This document shows positions 42,121 to 52,599 of a stretch of DNA of 64,000 bases, piece by piece. Source of the DNA: Flammulina velutipes (lineage: Eukaryota > Basidiomycota > Agaricomycetes > Agaricales > Physalacriaceae); NCBI GenBank assembly GCA_011800155.1, contig CM022373.1, positions 2,108,001 to 2,172,000 on the forward strand, read 5' to 3'. The number at the start of each line of letters is the position of its first letter. Positions within the stretch are counted from its first letter, which is position 1. A program made the translations under genes and the position numbers. The notes under the pieces are model-generated. The model was not told where the DNA came from. It did not search any database and saw nothing but the letters and a program-made list of their open reading frames with translations.

Positions 42121-43121
42121 ATGTCAACCGAAACTCGACCTGCCAAAGTCCGCAAAACTACGCCCTACAAACTATTCTATGTATGTCGTCGCACTGCCCT
42201 ACTCCAACACATACTAAGGTGATCAACAGTGGCCAGGAATACCTGGTCGTGGCGAGTTTGTCCGTCTCGCCTTCGAGTTCGCCAAAACGCCGTACACAGA
42301 ATTCAACGACCCGTCGTCGCTGCTCTCGATCATCTCCGATGCGACCAAAACAGGTGGCGCGCCACCCGCTTTTGCGCCTCCCGCCCTCGAGCTCCCAAGT
42401 GGGAAGATTATCTGCCAGACAGGCGCGATACTCAACCACATCGCTCCGCGTCTCGGTCTTGCCGGATCCACTGATAATCTTGATGATGCTGAGAAAGATG
42501 AGCTTAGGACCTGCGTTAACCAGGTTGTCTTGACCGCATTGGACCTAAATAACGAGGTATGGGTGCGTCGTTGAAGGACGTTCTTGGTGGCTAACCATTG
42601 TCCAGACTCATGATACCCACCACCCTCTCGCTGTCATGAATTATTACGAAGAGCAGAAGGACGCTGCTCTGGAACGGTCCAAGGACTTTCGAGCCAATCG
42701 TATCCCCAAGTTCTTTGCTTATTTCGAAAACGTACTGCAGGGAAACCCTCACAAAGGTACACATCCTGGCTCTCAAGTCTTATCATACTCATCTTCGTCC
42801 AAAGATGCGGCCGATGGACCTTTCTTAGTGTCTGACCGTACCACAACTGCTGATCTTGCAGTATTCCATGTCGTTGAGGGCTTACTGTTCGCCTTTCCCA
42901 AGCGAATGGCGGCTCTCCGTGCGACAGGTGTGCCATCTTCCATTCCTATACGTTGAAACGTTCATCGTAACCTCTCCCTAGATAAATATTCAACACTGTG
43001 GAAGTTGCACCAACGTCTCAAAGAAGAAGACTCAATCAAAGCATACCTTTCAAGTGACAGGCGGCAGCCTTTCTCGGATGGTATCTTTAGGCATTATGAA
43101 GAATTGGATGGAGAGGATTAA
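42121..43121 (+). CDS. Glutathione S-transferase-like protein
   Basis: Five exons (42121-42180, 42230-42556, 42606-42756, 42805-42927, 42982-43121) give about 266 residues. The N-terminal thioredoxin fold opens KLFYWPGIPGRGEFVRLAFEFA, where the Tyr before WPG is the usual catalytic position of sigma/alpha-type GSTs. It is followed by the glutathione-contact segment LPSGKIICQTGAILNHIAPRLGL. The C-terminal helical domain includes PKFFAYFENVL, TTADLAVFHVVEGLLF and YSTLWKLHQRL. Such enzymes conjugate glutathione to electrophiles or reduce peroxides in the cytosol. A 35-residue polar insertion before the second domain's helix is compatible with fungal members. No adjacent partner suggests a specific substrate. 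Confidence 0.82.
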
Positions 43122-43261
43122 AGTACCAGTACTGCAGGAATCAAAAAATATGTTTGACGGTCTATTGGCCTGTGGAATGAAGACACAGTAGCTATCTATA
43201 GTTGCATGAGTACATCAGTGCCCTACAAAATATTTCGCGAGCACGGCCGGACAAAATGTAC

Positions 43262-43345
43262 GGGCCTGACGGGGAATTGAACCCCGGACCTCCTCGATGC
43301 GAGTACACACCCTAACAAGGAATCATACTACTAGACCATCAGGCC
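43262..43345 (-). tRNA. tRNA-Pro(AGG) with 12-nt intron
   Basis: Reading the minus strand: acceptor GGCCTGA pairs with TCAGGCC, discriminator C; D-arm GTC..GAT; anticodon stem CCTTG/CGAGG with loop TTAGGG|T, anticodon AGG; T-arm CGGGG TTCAATT CCCCG. A 12-nt intron (tgtgtactcgca) sits after position 37. Downstream TTTT is a Pol III terminator. Exonic sequence is identical to the gene at 52307-52390. Confidence 0.95.
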
Positions 43346-43527
43346 ATGATGTGTGAACACAGCGCATCAATACCACTCGCGTCACAGACTCACACTGATC
43401 CTGTGTACATGTGCCGTGCCGCTCCCCTTCTTTGTTCACACCATGATCATGCAAACACACTTCAAATTGCAGACTATAATACAGTGAGGAGACGCACGGA
43501 CTATTCATACATATGCTCTACTGGGAC

Positions 43528-44071
43528 CTATCTGCGCGCAAAACTGGACGTACTCCCTGTCTCTGAATCTGGCGAATCTGGTTGCCAAACATATTCACTG
43601 GAGTTACAAATAAAGGCCAGCGCTTTATCATTCCGGCTCCCAATTCCTATCGACTTCTCCTTCTCAGTCTTGGCATGCACTCGATGGTGTCTTTGCATGT
43701 TGCTTTTATTGTTGAACGCTCGCCCGCAAGACGGGATTGGGCAGACGAATGCTGTTGGTGACGTCTTAGTCCTTGACTCATGGTATTCAGACTTTGCACG
43801 TACGTCTTGCTCCAGTGTGTATAATCATGTGCATCTGCACTGCGCTTGGCCGAGCGAATGGTTGGGCGCATATTGGACATTCGTGGCGCGGCTTCAACTT
43901 GTTGGAGGACGTTACAATGTCCCGTCTACCGCTCCTCAGCTTCCTCGCGCCTTGGCGATGTGGTTGTGGTTGCAAAGGCTCTCGTGCGCCACAGGCGGAG
44001 AACCGATGCATGACGGCTTTTCGTTCGCAGATTCTGCGCCGTAGCACTGGAGGCTTTGTTTTTGCCTTCAA
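43528..44071 (-). CDS. C2H2 zinc-finger protein (5' end uncertain)
   Basis: Two fingers in classic linkage: HECPICAQPFARPSAVQMHMIIHTGAR, an intron of about 50 nt (donor gtacgt, acceptor accaacag, near 43745-43797), then FVCPIPSCGRAFNNKSNMQRHHRVH. The CGR.FN..SNM.RH pattern is that of a common basidiomycete C2H2 regulator family. The tail runs on to a stop at 43528. The 5' side is not settled: the frame is open to about 44120, but its first in-frame ATG is near 44011 (MHRFSACG); the listed 5' coordinate is a non-ATG frame position, so either the protein is short (about 145 residues) or an upstream exon exists. Nuclear DNA-binding role expected. Confidence 0.7.
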
Positions 44072-45063
44072 ATTGTTGATGCGCAGGAAAAGGCGTTCTT
44101 CAAGGGAAGATGGTAAGTTCTCTGCATGTTATCCTTCATCAAAAAGACTGACCTGGAAGCATTTCGTTTATACTGGGAAGCGAGGTCATGATGATTTTGT
44201 GTTGAAGATAGTCGCGTTATCCGCAAATTATATAGTACATCGCTCTTCTACCTGTCCTGATGGTCACCAATCTCAGCAATATGTCTCATCCTGCAGTGCA
44301 CAATCGACTGAAATCAACTCTTCAAACTCCAAATACTGTGCTATGATCATTTCGGGGTTACCGCCTGTGGCGTCGCTGTACATGTACTTCTAACATCTCG
44401 GCTGACAGAATGCACTGCCAGTAGTTCACGCCAGCGCATGTATCGGAGAGCCAGTTGCCCATTGTTGGCTCTCAGAATGTTGCTACCATCGGTTCGTAGC
44501 GCACTGACATGCTGGCAGCCCATCCGGTCGTGGGCCTGATTGCTAGTTACTCAATCTATACAACTCGGAATCGTACCCGGACGCTCGTACTTGCAACTGG
44601 TAATCAAGCCGATCAGCTGAGATCGAGACGGGCACTGCTATGAGTCGGATTTCTAACCGATGCGCCAGAGATGGGCCATCTACGTGAATCACAGCCCGAG
44701 CAATCTTTGCTTGTTCAGGCTAAGAATCTGCAGTACATCTTTCTTTTCACTATGTTCTCTTTGCATTTACTGCAGACTCGTAATACAATGTATTGTCCAC
44801 AATACCCACGAGAAAAGCCGTAAAAGGACACGGGCTTAGTCTCCAGGGACGTACCGGCCACGGTTGTCTGCGCACATCAATGGCATGGAGCTGAAGTTGG
44901 TAACGCCACATCGCTCACAACGGTTCTCACGCATAACGCAAGGAGAAAGTATGAGCATTAGGTCAAGGATAAAGCACAAGTAAGCAGTAGGATACAAAAA
45001 AACCTTGGCGCATATCGATACAGAATAAAATAAGCTTAAGTAACAACAACGCGAGCTTACGTT
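44072..45063. other. Long intergenic region with tRNA-like and hairpin segments
   Basis: No protein gene supported. A perfect 8-bp inverted repeat (GAGAGCCA/TGGCTCTC, 12-nt loop) is at 44446-44473. A minus-strand tRNA-like stretch without a closing acceptor stem is at about 44619-44685. The rest is unremarkable and includes the promoter side of the zinc-finger gene and the 3' flank of BRF1. Confidence 0.4.
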
Positions 45064-47222
45064 CTACACTTCTTGCTGGAATGCGTCCTCCCAAGAGATT
45101 CCGGGGGCATCTTCATCATCGTCTTCATCGTCTTTATCGTCTTCTTGGACCATCTGCCGTATGGGCGCCACCTCTGAATCGCCCTCGATGATAACCATAG
45201 GCGCGGATGTCTCGTCGTCCTTATCATCGAAATGGTAGAGCTGCGAATCGTCCTTCTCATCCAAATTGGGCACACCATCCCCCGAGTCGACAAAAAGGTC
45301 CTTCAACGCATCGTAGTTGATCCGTTTACTGTATTTCGGGTTCTTCTTGATGAGGTTCCGTACACTCTCAGCCGCCGTTGCCCCGTGCGCATTAGACGCA
45401 TCCCGTGGCTTGACCTTCCGGCGCTGCGAAAACAAATGCAAATTTAGAAAAATCTGACATGAGCGGTATTCGAACATACTCACTTTCCGACTTTTCGAGG
45501 CTTTCTCCGCAGATTGGTCCCCTTTCGCTGAGATGATCCGGTCCGTTTAGCAAAAACGGCATGTTCGAACGAGGGGAATGGCCTACCTGCCAACGCCTCG
45601 AGATATTCGCGATTCATCTCCACCCACACGCGCTCTTTGATCTTGACCTCGGCTTCACCTAAGATGAACCTATCCAACTCTTCTTCATCCAATCCCGTAA
45701 GCTCGTCCACGACTCCGATTTCTGCTAGCCGTCGCTCTTCTGCTTCATCGAGGGCGCCCGTTAACTGAACGCCTTGCTCTGTGTTCAAGTAAGTCGAGAC
45801 TTCCTCCGCTACGGCAGTGGAAGCTGTCTCCTCGATAGGAACCATCTCTGGTAGGGCAACATCATCATTAGCGATGGGGGAATCCATATCATCTTCCGGT
45901 TCTGGATAGAACAGAGGAATCTTTTCGGGTTCAGTGACCGTAGTGCCAGTCAGAATTCCAGTATTCAGCAGATCCGGTTCGGATTCGGGCTCAGGCTTGG
46001 GCTCAACACTTGCACTGGATCGTCCATCCTCTTCTTCACTGTCCAAGCGCTTCCTCTTTCCCTTCCGTGAAGATTTCTTTTTCGCAGGTTCCTCCTCACT
46101 CTCCTTAGCCAGTCTCTCTTCCTCTTCCTTTTCACGTCCCTTGGTGTACGCGGGTGGGTCCACCTCAGCGTCCAGCCATACACTTCGAAAATCCCCAACA
46201 GTAAGCTCCCCACTGGGCGTCTTCTTGAACTCGTCCAGTCGCTTCTTCAACGTCGTGTCGGCAATCTTGACCACCTGCACGATCTCTTCCAGACTTCTGC
46301 GAAAGTTGTTCATGCGGGCCGCCAAAACTAGTGCAGCACCGCAGATACCAGCCGGTCTACGACCCCGAGTCATCCAATCCCGGTCGAAGCGTTGCACAAG
46401 TCGCACTGCGTCGGTGGCCACTTTATGTGTTTCGTCACCAAATTCCAAGAGCGCAGCGAAACGAGAGATATAATGCGAAGGGTCAACGAGTGGGAGACGG
46501 AGGTTGAGCGTTTGGACGAGCTGGAGATACGTGTGGCCAAGCTCGAAGACATTGACCTAAAGGTTTATGATAAAAAGAGGAAGTCATCGTGGACATGGCA
46601 GACAGTACCTGCAAGAGATCGGAGAAATCGATAAGCATATAATTGCGTGTCTCCTTTTGTCTGCATGCGACGTATAGACATACAGCGACAACGTTCATAC
46701 TCTTCCGGCCTTTCGTAAATTTGTGTTCGACCGCCAGAGTGTACAGTCTTGTCGCAGCTAAGCATACTGATTCGGATAACTTGAGTATGTTCGCAATGCT
46801 TTGGATTTTCTTGCTAGCTGGAGGGGAGTGAGCATGGGTAGATGGCGTTGTTATATTACACACCATTGGCGATCGTTTGCTCTCTGCTTTCCGAGTTCCC
46901 CCTATTGCCGTATGGGCCGCTCATTCTGGCGTGTGCTATTGTGATTATTAGTTCAGTGATAAAGAGACAGATCCAGGAAACCCACTTGAGCCTAACCCAA
47001 CGAAAGAGCCTTGTACCATCGCGGCACCACTGCTCGTCTCTCCGAAGATGACTTCATTAACGATAGTATTTTCCTCGATGACCGTTCCGCATGCCACACA
47101 AAATCCATTTCCTGCTGCAGCATCGTACTCGATAACGCTCCCTCCGCAATCCGTACAGGAAGGCTAGATGATAAAAGCAGTGAATCTCTGTAGATAAAGG
47201 TAATGGATGGGGAACGTACCAT
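45064..47222 (-). CDS. BRF1: TFIIIB subunit Brf1 (RNA polymerase III initiation factor)
   Basis: The ATG at 47220-47222 is followed at once by an intron (donor gtacgt). Exon 2 then gives PSCTDCGGSVIEYDAAAGNGFCVACG, the zinc ribbon. Two cyclin-like repeats follow: LAATRLYTLAVEHKFTKGRKSMNVVAVCLYVACRQ, then VQRFDRDWMTRGRRPAGICGAALVLAARM with FRRSLEEIVQVVKIADTTLKKRL. The C-terminal part has the Brf1 homology region (ERVWVEMNREYLEALA, and AAESVRNLIKKNPKYSKRINYDAL) and acidic stretches. Brf1 with TBP and Bdp1 recruits Pol III to tRNA and 5S genes. The gene lies between two tRNA-Pro genes, probably by chance. Length about 660 residues, usual for the family. Confidence 0.93.
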
Positions 47223-47476
47223 TCCTCGCGCAGATAAAATTAAGACTTGAAAATGTCAGGCAGCACAGAGATGGTCGTGGTAGAAAGACAAGAGGAAGAG
47301 GAAGACAAAACTTTACATCAAGGCAAAAGGAGGAAAAGTCGATGAGTCGCGCCTGTCACACTGATGTCACACACATAATAGGCTCGGATTCATGGAATAA
47401 ATTAGCAGTCGTATGGTATGGTACAGATGTGCAGTGTCCGAGGTACAAAGTCAGTCAGAGAGCATGCAAACAGAGC

Positions 47477-49882
47477 CTACGAGCGGTTCAAGAACCGCGA
47501 GAATGTATTCTGTACCGCAACCTTCTTCATTATCGTCGGCTCCGGAGCTACGAAAAAAAAGTCAGCAAACGCTTCTTGAGAAATAGAAGAACACCACTGA
47601 CGATCTTCCAGGCCCTCATCTTTCACCTTCCTCTTTACACTATCCATGACCTCGCTCACCGCCGACCTGTCCAAGTCCCCTCTCGCCTTCATCATGCTCT
47701 CTACAAAGGAGATGTTGGGCCCATGTACTCGAGCAAACTCCCAGAAGGAAAGGAAGGCCATATCCTTCGACGCCTCCAGCATTGCCAGAATGAGTTCGAT
47801 GACCTCGAAGCTCGCCTCAAGCTCCTTTGCTGGCTTCAGAGTGCTGAAGAACTGGAACGCAATCCGCACGTCGTCCCGGATCTGATCCGTCGCTTGGGGC
47901 ATCTTCAACTTGGGGGCATTGGCGAGTGCGTTGAGGTACGCAAGGAGATATGCATCGAGGAGGTCCTCAACAAGGAGTTCCAGGAGTGACGGATTTAGGT
48001 AGGTCTGATAGTCTGTCATGTAGTCCCGCATCGTCTCCGCAATCTGTCGCATGATCCCGTCGTACCACGAAGGCTGGAAGAGGTTTTTGGTAGCGGGCTT
48101 CAGGTCGTTGAAGATGATGTCGATTAGCGTCTGCGTGCACTTCTTCGCAACGTCCAAGTATCCATCGATGGCGTCGTTCAGCCGCTCGTTAATCGGCACC
48201 CGATACTTCTCGTTTACCACCGGCTCGAGACGAGCGAGTAGAATTTCCGTGTAATCCGCCGACTTGATCTGGTCGTTGGCAAGCGCGATGATATACTCCA
48301 CCAGTCCTCCAGCAACCTCCTCAGGTTTCTCGACCTGCTTCTTGTACTCGGCTTCGATGACCTTCACCCATTGCCCTTGTATCGAGCGCATGACACGATT
48401 CGATTCGTGCACAACGCGCGAGAGAATCGCACCCTGACCACTTTCCATAGCCAGGTCGATCTGCTGGTTGATCATAGGGAAGAGGATAGAAGCGCCTCCC
48501 TGTAAGCCATACAGATTGTCTGCGTCGAGTTCCGGGGGGTCTGTTCGTGCAGTGAACTCCTTCACGTCGGTCTTCATTGAGTTGGCGGACCACTCGTCGA
48601 GTTTCTTGACAATAACTTGGAGGTAATCCTCGATGAGCGACTGCTCTTTGCCGTCAAGCAGTGGAGGAACTAGGAGCTCTGGACGGACTCCAAGTTCCTT
48701 CATGTCGGATTTGTATGATTTGAGCCACTCGAATAGACTGAGGAGGATGCTGGCGTCGGGCTCGGAAGCTACCAAGCCCTTGATAACGTTGTTTAGTGAT
48801 TTGTGGTATGCCTTGATATAGTGCGCCTCGATATCGTAGTCGGGAGGGAAGCAGGGGACGACGTCGGATTGGATACGGATGATGTCCTGGTACATCCACT
48901 GGATGTTATTAAGGAACTTGATAGGCTCGTCCTTGTCCTTTTCCCAAGCAGCCTCGAATTTACGGCCCACAGAGTCGGTGATGGCACGCATAACCTTGGA
49001 ACGGTAGTGTTTGATAACGCGCGCATTCGCCTGCATAGATTTGAACTTTGAGGCAGCATCCATCTTGGCGGCTTTCTTCACGAGACGAATAGCTATGGCC
49101 TTTTGGAAAGTAGTTAGTATGATTGTGTAGGATAGATACAAGACCGTCACCTTTTCGTCCTCTCGACCTTCAATTTCGGCAATCTTTATGAGACGGACGA
49201 TGACGTCGGGATATCCAGCGCGCGCGATTGCCACGATGTTTTCCGCCAGCTCGACAATGTATTGGTTGAACTGTTCAATAACGGTATTGAGTTGCTCAAA
49301 CCACCGTGTGAGAATGGTACGCGAGGCGGGGGAGGCTTTCTTGGCCTGGTGCATCGTCTGATTGCGAAAGTTTTCCAGTTGGTTAAGCAGGAAATGGATA
49401 ACGAGGAGGTTCGGTGCTGGTCCGATGATTTCCTGCCTGTCCGCGTCCAAAAGCTCCTCGACAGTCGATATCTTGGCGTTCATCTCCAAGAGACTGTTGA
49501 CCATATCTTCTGTCTGTTCAAAGTTCCTATGCACCATAGACACCTGCGTTGCAATGAGTATGCCTCATGGTAGCCTGTCCAACACGCTCACCCGGCTGAT
49601 CTGGTCGAACGTCGACACTCTGTGCTGCGGATCGCTGCATTGCCTGTCGACGAGGACCATTTCGTCCTTGATAGCCTGAACATTCGTTCTAGTGCTCATA
49701 AGCTTTCGGAGGCCCTCCCTAGTCGCCTGCAGCTGCTCCTTCACGCCACTCTTCAAGCGCGCATCGATAGAGGCCTTCTCTTTCTCCAGCTTTTTCCTGT
49801 ACGCAGATATCTTGACCAGTTCGTCCGGCGACTGGAGATATTCGCCAATTGCTTGGGCGGCTGATGCTGGTGCAGCCGTCAT
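47477..49882 (-). CDS. SEC6: Exocyst complex component Sec6
   Basis: Start ATG 49882 (MTAAPASAAQAIGEYL). Introns lie near 49545-49590, 49085-49150 and 47540-47605. About 750 residues, the usual size. The N-terminal third is coiled-coil-like (YRKKLEKEKASIDARLKSG), followed by the Sec6 core with FLLNQLENFRNQTMHQAK, LLSLFEWLKSYKSDMKELGV, YRVPINERLNDAIDGYLDVAKKCTQTLIDIIFNDLKP and YMTDYQTYLNPSLLELLVEDLLDAYL. Sec6 is a subunit of the tethering complex that docks secretory vesicles at growth sites. The last intron (donor gtcagt) replaces a read-through tail so that EDPPEPTIMKKVAVQNTF ends the protein. Divergent from COQ6 across only 80 bp. Confidence 0.92.
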
Positions 49883-49962
49883 GAGAGTAAGAGTAAGAGC
49901 GCATGAAGTCACCGTGAACAATCACGAGGCTCGGGCCGGTTTTGGCGAACTCAACGCTTTCC
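49883..49962. promoter_or_regulatory. 80-bp divergent promoter between SEC6 and COQ6
   Basis: The two start codons (49882 minus, 49963 plus) are 80 bp apart, so both 5' leaders and core promoter elements must fit or overlap the opposite gene. No TATA box is visible. Confidence 0.55.
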
Positions 49963-51868
49963 ATGCTACGCTCATGTACGACCATTGCTCGTCGACAAGG
50001 CCGGGCTATCACATATAGGCACCTTTATTCAAGCTCAACTAGTGTTCCCTGCGAGGACTACGATGTGGTCATCGTCGGCGGAGGTCCTGCGGGACTCGCG
50101 CTGGCCAGTGCCCTCGGTGCGTTTCTTGAAATCATCTTTGCTCATTTACTTAATATAAGACAGGTTCTAGCGCTGCAGGACGCAACACACTAAAGATATC
50201 ATTAATCGAAGCTGGAGACTTGTCAAAAATACGCGAATGGTCTCCTGCACCCGGCACTTTCTCCAACAGAGTCAGCTCGCTCACCAACGCGTCGCAGGCG
50301 TTTCTCAAAGGTAGATCATCGTCTTGTCATAATGCAGCGTCTCATACTCTGCGAAGATATTGGTGCTTGGGACTATGTCGAACACAGCCGTACATGTCCT
50401 GTTGAGGAGATGGAGGTCAATTAACCAATGCCTTGTCACGCGCCTGTGCTCATGTATGTCTGCAGGTGTGGGATGGCGTATCCGACGCGAGAATTCAGTT
50501 CTCTTCCTCCGACCTGCCTCTTCCAGATCCCTCCCAGGGCATGTCGCGACTGACTGAAAACCTGAATCTGCAGCGCGGATTGCTCCGTCATCTCGCAAGA
50601 CTTCCAGCTGTCCATATTTCGGACAAGACAAAAGTCACTTCTATTGCTAGACAGGACGACGAAGAGGGCGCGTGGCCTCTCGTTCATCTGGATAACAACA
50701 CTACACTGAGAGCACGACTACTGGTGGGTTCAAATAAGATAGCATTCTTCAACTGCTTACGGCCTTGTAGGTTGGCGCCGACGGGTTCAACTCACCTGTT
50801 CGAAATTACGCGAAAATATCTTCGTTCGGCTGGTCGTACGATACCCAAGCCATAGTCGCGACTCTAAATCACGCACCCCGAGGCCCATTCCAGCCTCCCA
50901 ATACTACGGCCTATCAGCGTTTCCTTCCTACCGGCCCCATCGCATTCCTTCCTCTGTCTGAAACATCGTCATCCTTAGTCTGGTCTACGAAACCTGCGTT
51001 GGCATCCGCCATACTTGCTTCCGAGCCATCCGTACTGGCACGTATGATCAACGCAGCATTCCGCCTCCCAGATGTCTCCATGCGCTACCTACACTCTCGC
51101 ATTCTTGAAGATCAAACCCTCACAGGAGAACAGGTTGCTGAGGAAATTGCTTGGAGAGAGCGTTCCCATGCGATTGATCATACATCAGCGCACGCTTCTG
51201 CTCATGTAGGAGATGTTGCTCTGGACAATACCGGCATACCTCCAGTGGATTCAGAGATGTTCCCTCCACTTGTTACTGGAATCCAAATAGGAACCGCTGC
51301 ATCATTTCCTCTGAGGTTCAACCACACCGAAAGTTATATCGGCGAAGGGGCGGGTGCTCGTACGGTCCTTGTGGGTGACGCTGCGCACACAGTTCACCCC
51401 CTTGCCGGGCAAGGCTTGAACCTGGGACTGGCTGACGTAGAATGCCTTGCCAGAGTTATCAACACCGCAGTAGTCAACGGGGGCGATATCGGGACACGCA
51501 CTGCTCTATTGCCATACACCCAGGAGCGCTACTTTGAAAACCACAAATTGATGTCGGTATTCGATAAGCTGCACAAATTGTACAGTACCGACGCGGCGCC
51601 TGTTGTCGCACTCAGGTCTATGGGTCTTGAGGTGCTGAACGAATTTGATACGATCAAGGCAGCCATTATGATGACTGCTGGATCTGGGTCTGGGTCGACG
51701 AGGAGTCCCGACGCGCGCGCGACGATTTTTGGGCTGGCGGGGACGGCGTTCGAAGCGGCTGCCGTTGCTAAGAAAGCTGTGGATGCTGCGAAGGGTACGG
51801 TGGGAAGTATGGTGATGAAGGGCATTCAGCAATGGACACAGGGCCAAGGAAAGACTCCTTCTCCTTGA
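49963..51868 (+). CDS. COQ6: Ubiquinone biosynthesis FAD monooxygenase Coq6
   Basis: ATG 49963 opens a Ser/Arg-rich presequence (MLRSCTTIARRQGRAITYRHLYSS) typical of mitochondrial import. Next come the FAD dinucleotide fold DVVIVGGGPAGLALASALG and, over several short exons, EAGDLSKIREWSP, SNRVSSLT, VWDGVSDARIQF and VGADGFNSPVRNYA. The second FAD motif is VLVGDAAHTVHPLAGQGLNLGLAD at about 51375-51445. Coq6 hydroxylates the ubiquinone ring at C5 at the inner mitochondrial membrane. The last large exon starts near 50770. The C-terminal tail beyond DTIKAAIMM contains a Gly/Ser repeat and an Ala-rich helix. Confidence 0.92.
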
Positions 51869-52306
51869 TATAGATTTTTGGGATTTAAAGGACTTTGGTA
51901 GTCCGAATCGTGAGAGGATACATGTCCTCCTTCACCTTCTCCATAGTGCCCCATATCAATCTTGCTATCTGACCTGGGAATAGGTGCTATGCTGGGCAGG
52001 AATCTTGGACCATTTGAACTGCTGGACTTCAGCATGTGTGATTGAGATATGACGCGCTGCTATGCTGCTAATACACGACTCAATACCAATGCTCAGACGA
52101 GAAGTCACTCGTGCAAAAACCTCAAGCAACAGGGACTAGCAAAGGACTCGTCGCAGGCAATACGGATGTTGACCAAATACATGGCGAGAGTCCTGTATAG
52201 ATATATAGCACGCATCCGTAGTTCATTGCAGGCAATATTTGAGGATATGCCACCTGCAGTCTTCATGCCGCATGATATTAATGGTGATACATGTCAGTGC
52301 TTCCAT
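51869..52306. other. Intergenic, no gene seen
   Basis: 3' flank of COQ6 and 5' flank of the tRNA-Pro gene. No supported frame. Confidence 0.45.
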
Positions 52307-52390
52307 GGCCTGATGGTCTAGTAGTATGATTCCTTGTTAGGGTGAGAACTCGCATCGAGGAGGTCCGGGGTTCAATTCCCCGTCAGGCCC
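52307..52390 (+). tRNA. tRNA-Pro(AGG) with 12-nt intron
   Basis: Same mature sequence as the gene at 43262-43345: acceptor GGCCTGA/TCAGGCC, discriminator C, anticodon loop TTAGGGT with anticodon AGG, T-arm CGGGG TTCAATT CCCCG. The 12-nt intron reads tgagaactcgca and differs from the other copy at two positions. A TTTT terminator lies just downstream. Confidence 0.95.
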
Positions 52391-52599
52391 ATTTCTTTTG
52401 ATTGTTTTTTACTGTCTTCCAAACCAGCAACATGGCGAGGTTATTTATTCCACTAAGCACGAGTACGACAACCCTTGTGCATGTGCACAGCTCGAACTCA
52501 GTTCCAATGTAAGTAACTTAATTGCACATAAATAGTTGTACAGAATCCTCCGACCTATGTATGTATGGCACAAATGAGATAGCCCAACAGAGCGTGATG

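Noticed and set aside
43346..44044. Plus-strand frame of 232 codons
   Set aside because: It lies antisense to the C2H2 gene, whose two finger motifs and intron are specific; the plus frame has no recognisable domain.
43262..52390. Idea that BRF1 is functionally linked to the flanking tRNA-Pro genes
   Set aside because: Pol III factors act genome-wide; adjacency of one factor gene to two tRNA genes is most simply chance.
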